Shown: positions 5,835-6,551 of the stretch, in pieces | Position numbering within the stretch: position 1 is the first letter of the stretch | How the letters are laid out: each line of letters begins with the position of its first letter | Source: Dehalococcoidia bacterium | GTDB lineage: Bacteria > Chloroflexota > Dehalococcoidia > JACVQG01 | Direction: 5' to 3' | Assembly: GCA_015661045.1 (NCBI GenBank) | Contig: JACVQG010000082.1 | Coordinates: forward strand, 1-6,551 | Length of the DNA stretch: 6,551 nucleotides | Program-made: the position numbers and the translations under genes | The notes under the pieces: generated by a model | Databases searched by the model: none | Told to the model about the DNA's origin: nothing | The model's input: only the letters and a program-made list of their open reading frames with translations

Positions 5835-6551
5835 ATGTATTCAAATGAGTCTTTGGATAGTAACCGGAAGCTCCTCAAAGGATGGAATGAGCAAGTAAAA
5901 AAAAGGTATGGAAACCAGGAATTTAACGCTACCACCGCTTCAGGTTTACCTTTAAAACCCTTTTATTCCCCGGAGGATATTAAAGACCTGAATTGGGAAG
6001 AAATCGGGGTGCCGGGGGAATACCCGTATACCCGTGGCAATTTCCCGCTTGAGTACCAATTCAAGAGCTGGGATAACGCTCAACCTCAGGGTTACGGACT
6101 ACCGGAGAACGCCCGGCAGCGTTTTGATTTCCTGCGGAAAGAAGGCCTGGGTGGGTACTTCGGTGGAGGGGCTTTCTGGCTTCTGGAGTTGGACCAGCCT
6201 TCCCAGTGTGGCTATGACCCCGATCATCCGGTAGCCCGTGGGAGCGTGGGACGGTGCGGCGTACCGGCCAGCACCCTCGATGACTATGACCTGTTGTTCC
6301 ACGACCTGCCGATAGATAAGATGTTTGTCGAGGTGCACGATGCTGAGGCATGTTTGCCCGGCCTGGCTTTGTACACAGTATATGCCGAAAGTAGAGGTAT
6401 CTCACAGGCGAATCTGGCAGGGCAGAGCTCCAACTGGGTGTACCGCCAGGCCATGTGCCACGATAACCCCACCTTCGCCACAGAGCATGTCTTGAAGCTA
6501 ATGACGGAATTGATAAAACATTGCACCCATTACATGCCGCGGTGGAAGACA
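5835..6551 (+). CDS. methylmalonyl-CoA-mutase-like acyl-CoA mutase large subunit, N-terminal part (3' end outside window)
   Basis: The protein resembles the N-terminal substrate domain of the large subunit of B12-dependent acyl-CoA mutases, which rearrange carbon skeletons of CoA thioesters by radicals. The 239 codons are open to the window end. ATG 5835 has GGAGGT 5 bases upstream. Family landmarks: FYSPEDIKDLNW (43-54), GVPGEYPYTRG (58-68), RFDFLRKEG (96-104), GYDPDHPVARGSVGRCGV (126-143), LFHDLPIDKM (154-163), LPGLALYTVYAESRGI (174-189). By eye alignment, residues contacting CoA or substrate in Propionibacterium methylmalonyl-CoA mutase are changed: Tyr89 to Pro84, Arg87 to Ala82, Ser164 to Glu166, Thr166 to His168, Gln197 to Ser199, Arg207 to His209. 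A different substrate, or a non-catalytic paralogue, is therefore likely. Downstream partners (barrel end, B12-binding subunit) lie outside. Confidence 0.85.
   Translation, partial: MYSNESLDSNRKLLKGWNEQVKKRYGNQEFNATTASGLPLKPFYSPEDIKDLNWEEIGVPGEYPYTRGNFPLEYQFKSWDNAQPQGYGLPENARQRFDFLRKEGLGGYFGGGAFWLLELDQPSQCGYDPDHPVARGSVGRCGVPASTLDDYDLLFHDLPIDKMFVEVHDAEACLPGLALYTVYAESRGISQANLAGQSSNWVYRQAMCHDNPTFATEHVLKLMTELIKHCTHYMPRWKT

Noticed and set aside
6061..6526. Several minus-strand frames of 79-114 residues
   Set aside because: They are shadows of the mutase gene, whose plus-strand frame is open and has family motifs throughout.

Overview
The window looks like chromosome of an anaerobic, moderate-GC bacterium. 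Rubrerythrin, a cobalamin-type acyl-CoA mutase relative, strong AGGAGG-type ribosome binding sites and a lipoprotein with a long Thr/Pro linker point to Chloroflexota (Dehalococcoidia-like) or, less likely, an anaerobic Firmicute. This taxonomic guess is an inference from gene style, not a database match.

Layout. 1-309: C-terminal part of a rubrerythrin gene, ending in a double-hairpin terminator or repeat (345-415). 414-1334, minus: a PP2C-type Ser/Thr phosphatase with an Asn where the family has a metal-binding Asp. 1335-1649: divergent control region with short repeats. 1650-2930 and 2958-3299: an amtB-glnK pair (ammonium channel and its PII regulator). amtB most probably starts at a TTG, because the good ribosome binding site lies inside the longer reading frame. 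The PII T-loop lacks the usual Tyr51 and Ser49 modification sites. 3300-3572: two stem-loops and an extended -10 promoter. 3573-4139: a small flavodoxin-like NAD(P)H:FMN/quinone reductase. 4155-4398: a composite of dispersed REP/MITE-like palindromic repeats with no gene. 4504-5646, minus: a lipoprotein ABC-type solute-binding protein without its permease or ATPase here. 5647-5834: divergent promoter region with a perfect 9-bp inverted repeat over the rightward promoter. 5835-6551: the N-terminal 239 residues of a methylmalonyl-CoA-mutase-like protein, cut by the window edge, in which nearly all canonical CoA/substrate-contacting polar residues appear replaced.

How they work together. AmtB and GlnK form the standard nitrogen-uptake module: PII docks on the channel and closes it when nitrogen is plentiful. 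The neighbouring phosphatase shares the control region but has no proven link. Rubrerythrin and the FMN reductase fit redox and oxidative-stress defence in an anaerobe. The solute-binding protein and the divergent mutase share one intergenic region and may belong to one uptake-and-catabolism unit. The atypical mutase with its operator-like repeat is the best candidate for undescribed biology in the window.
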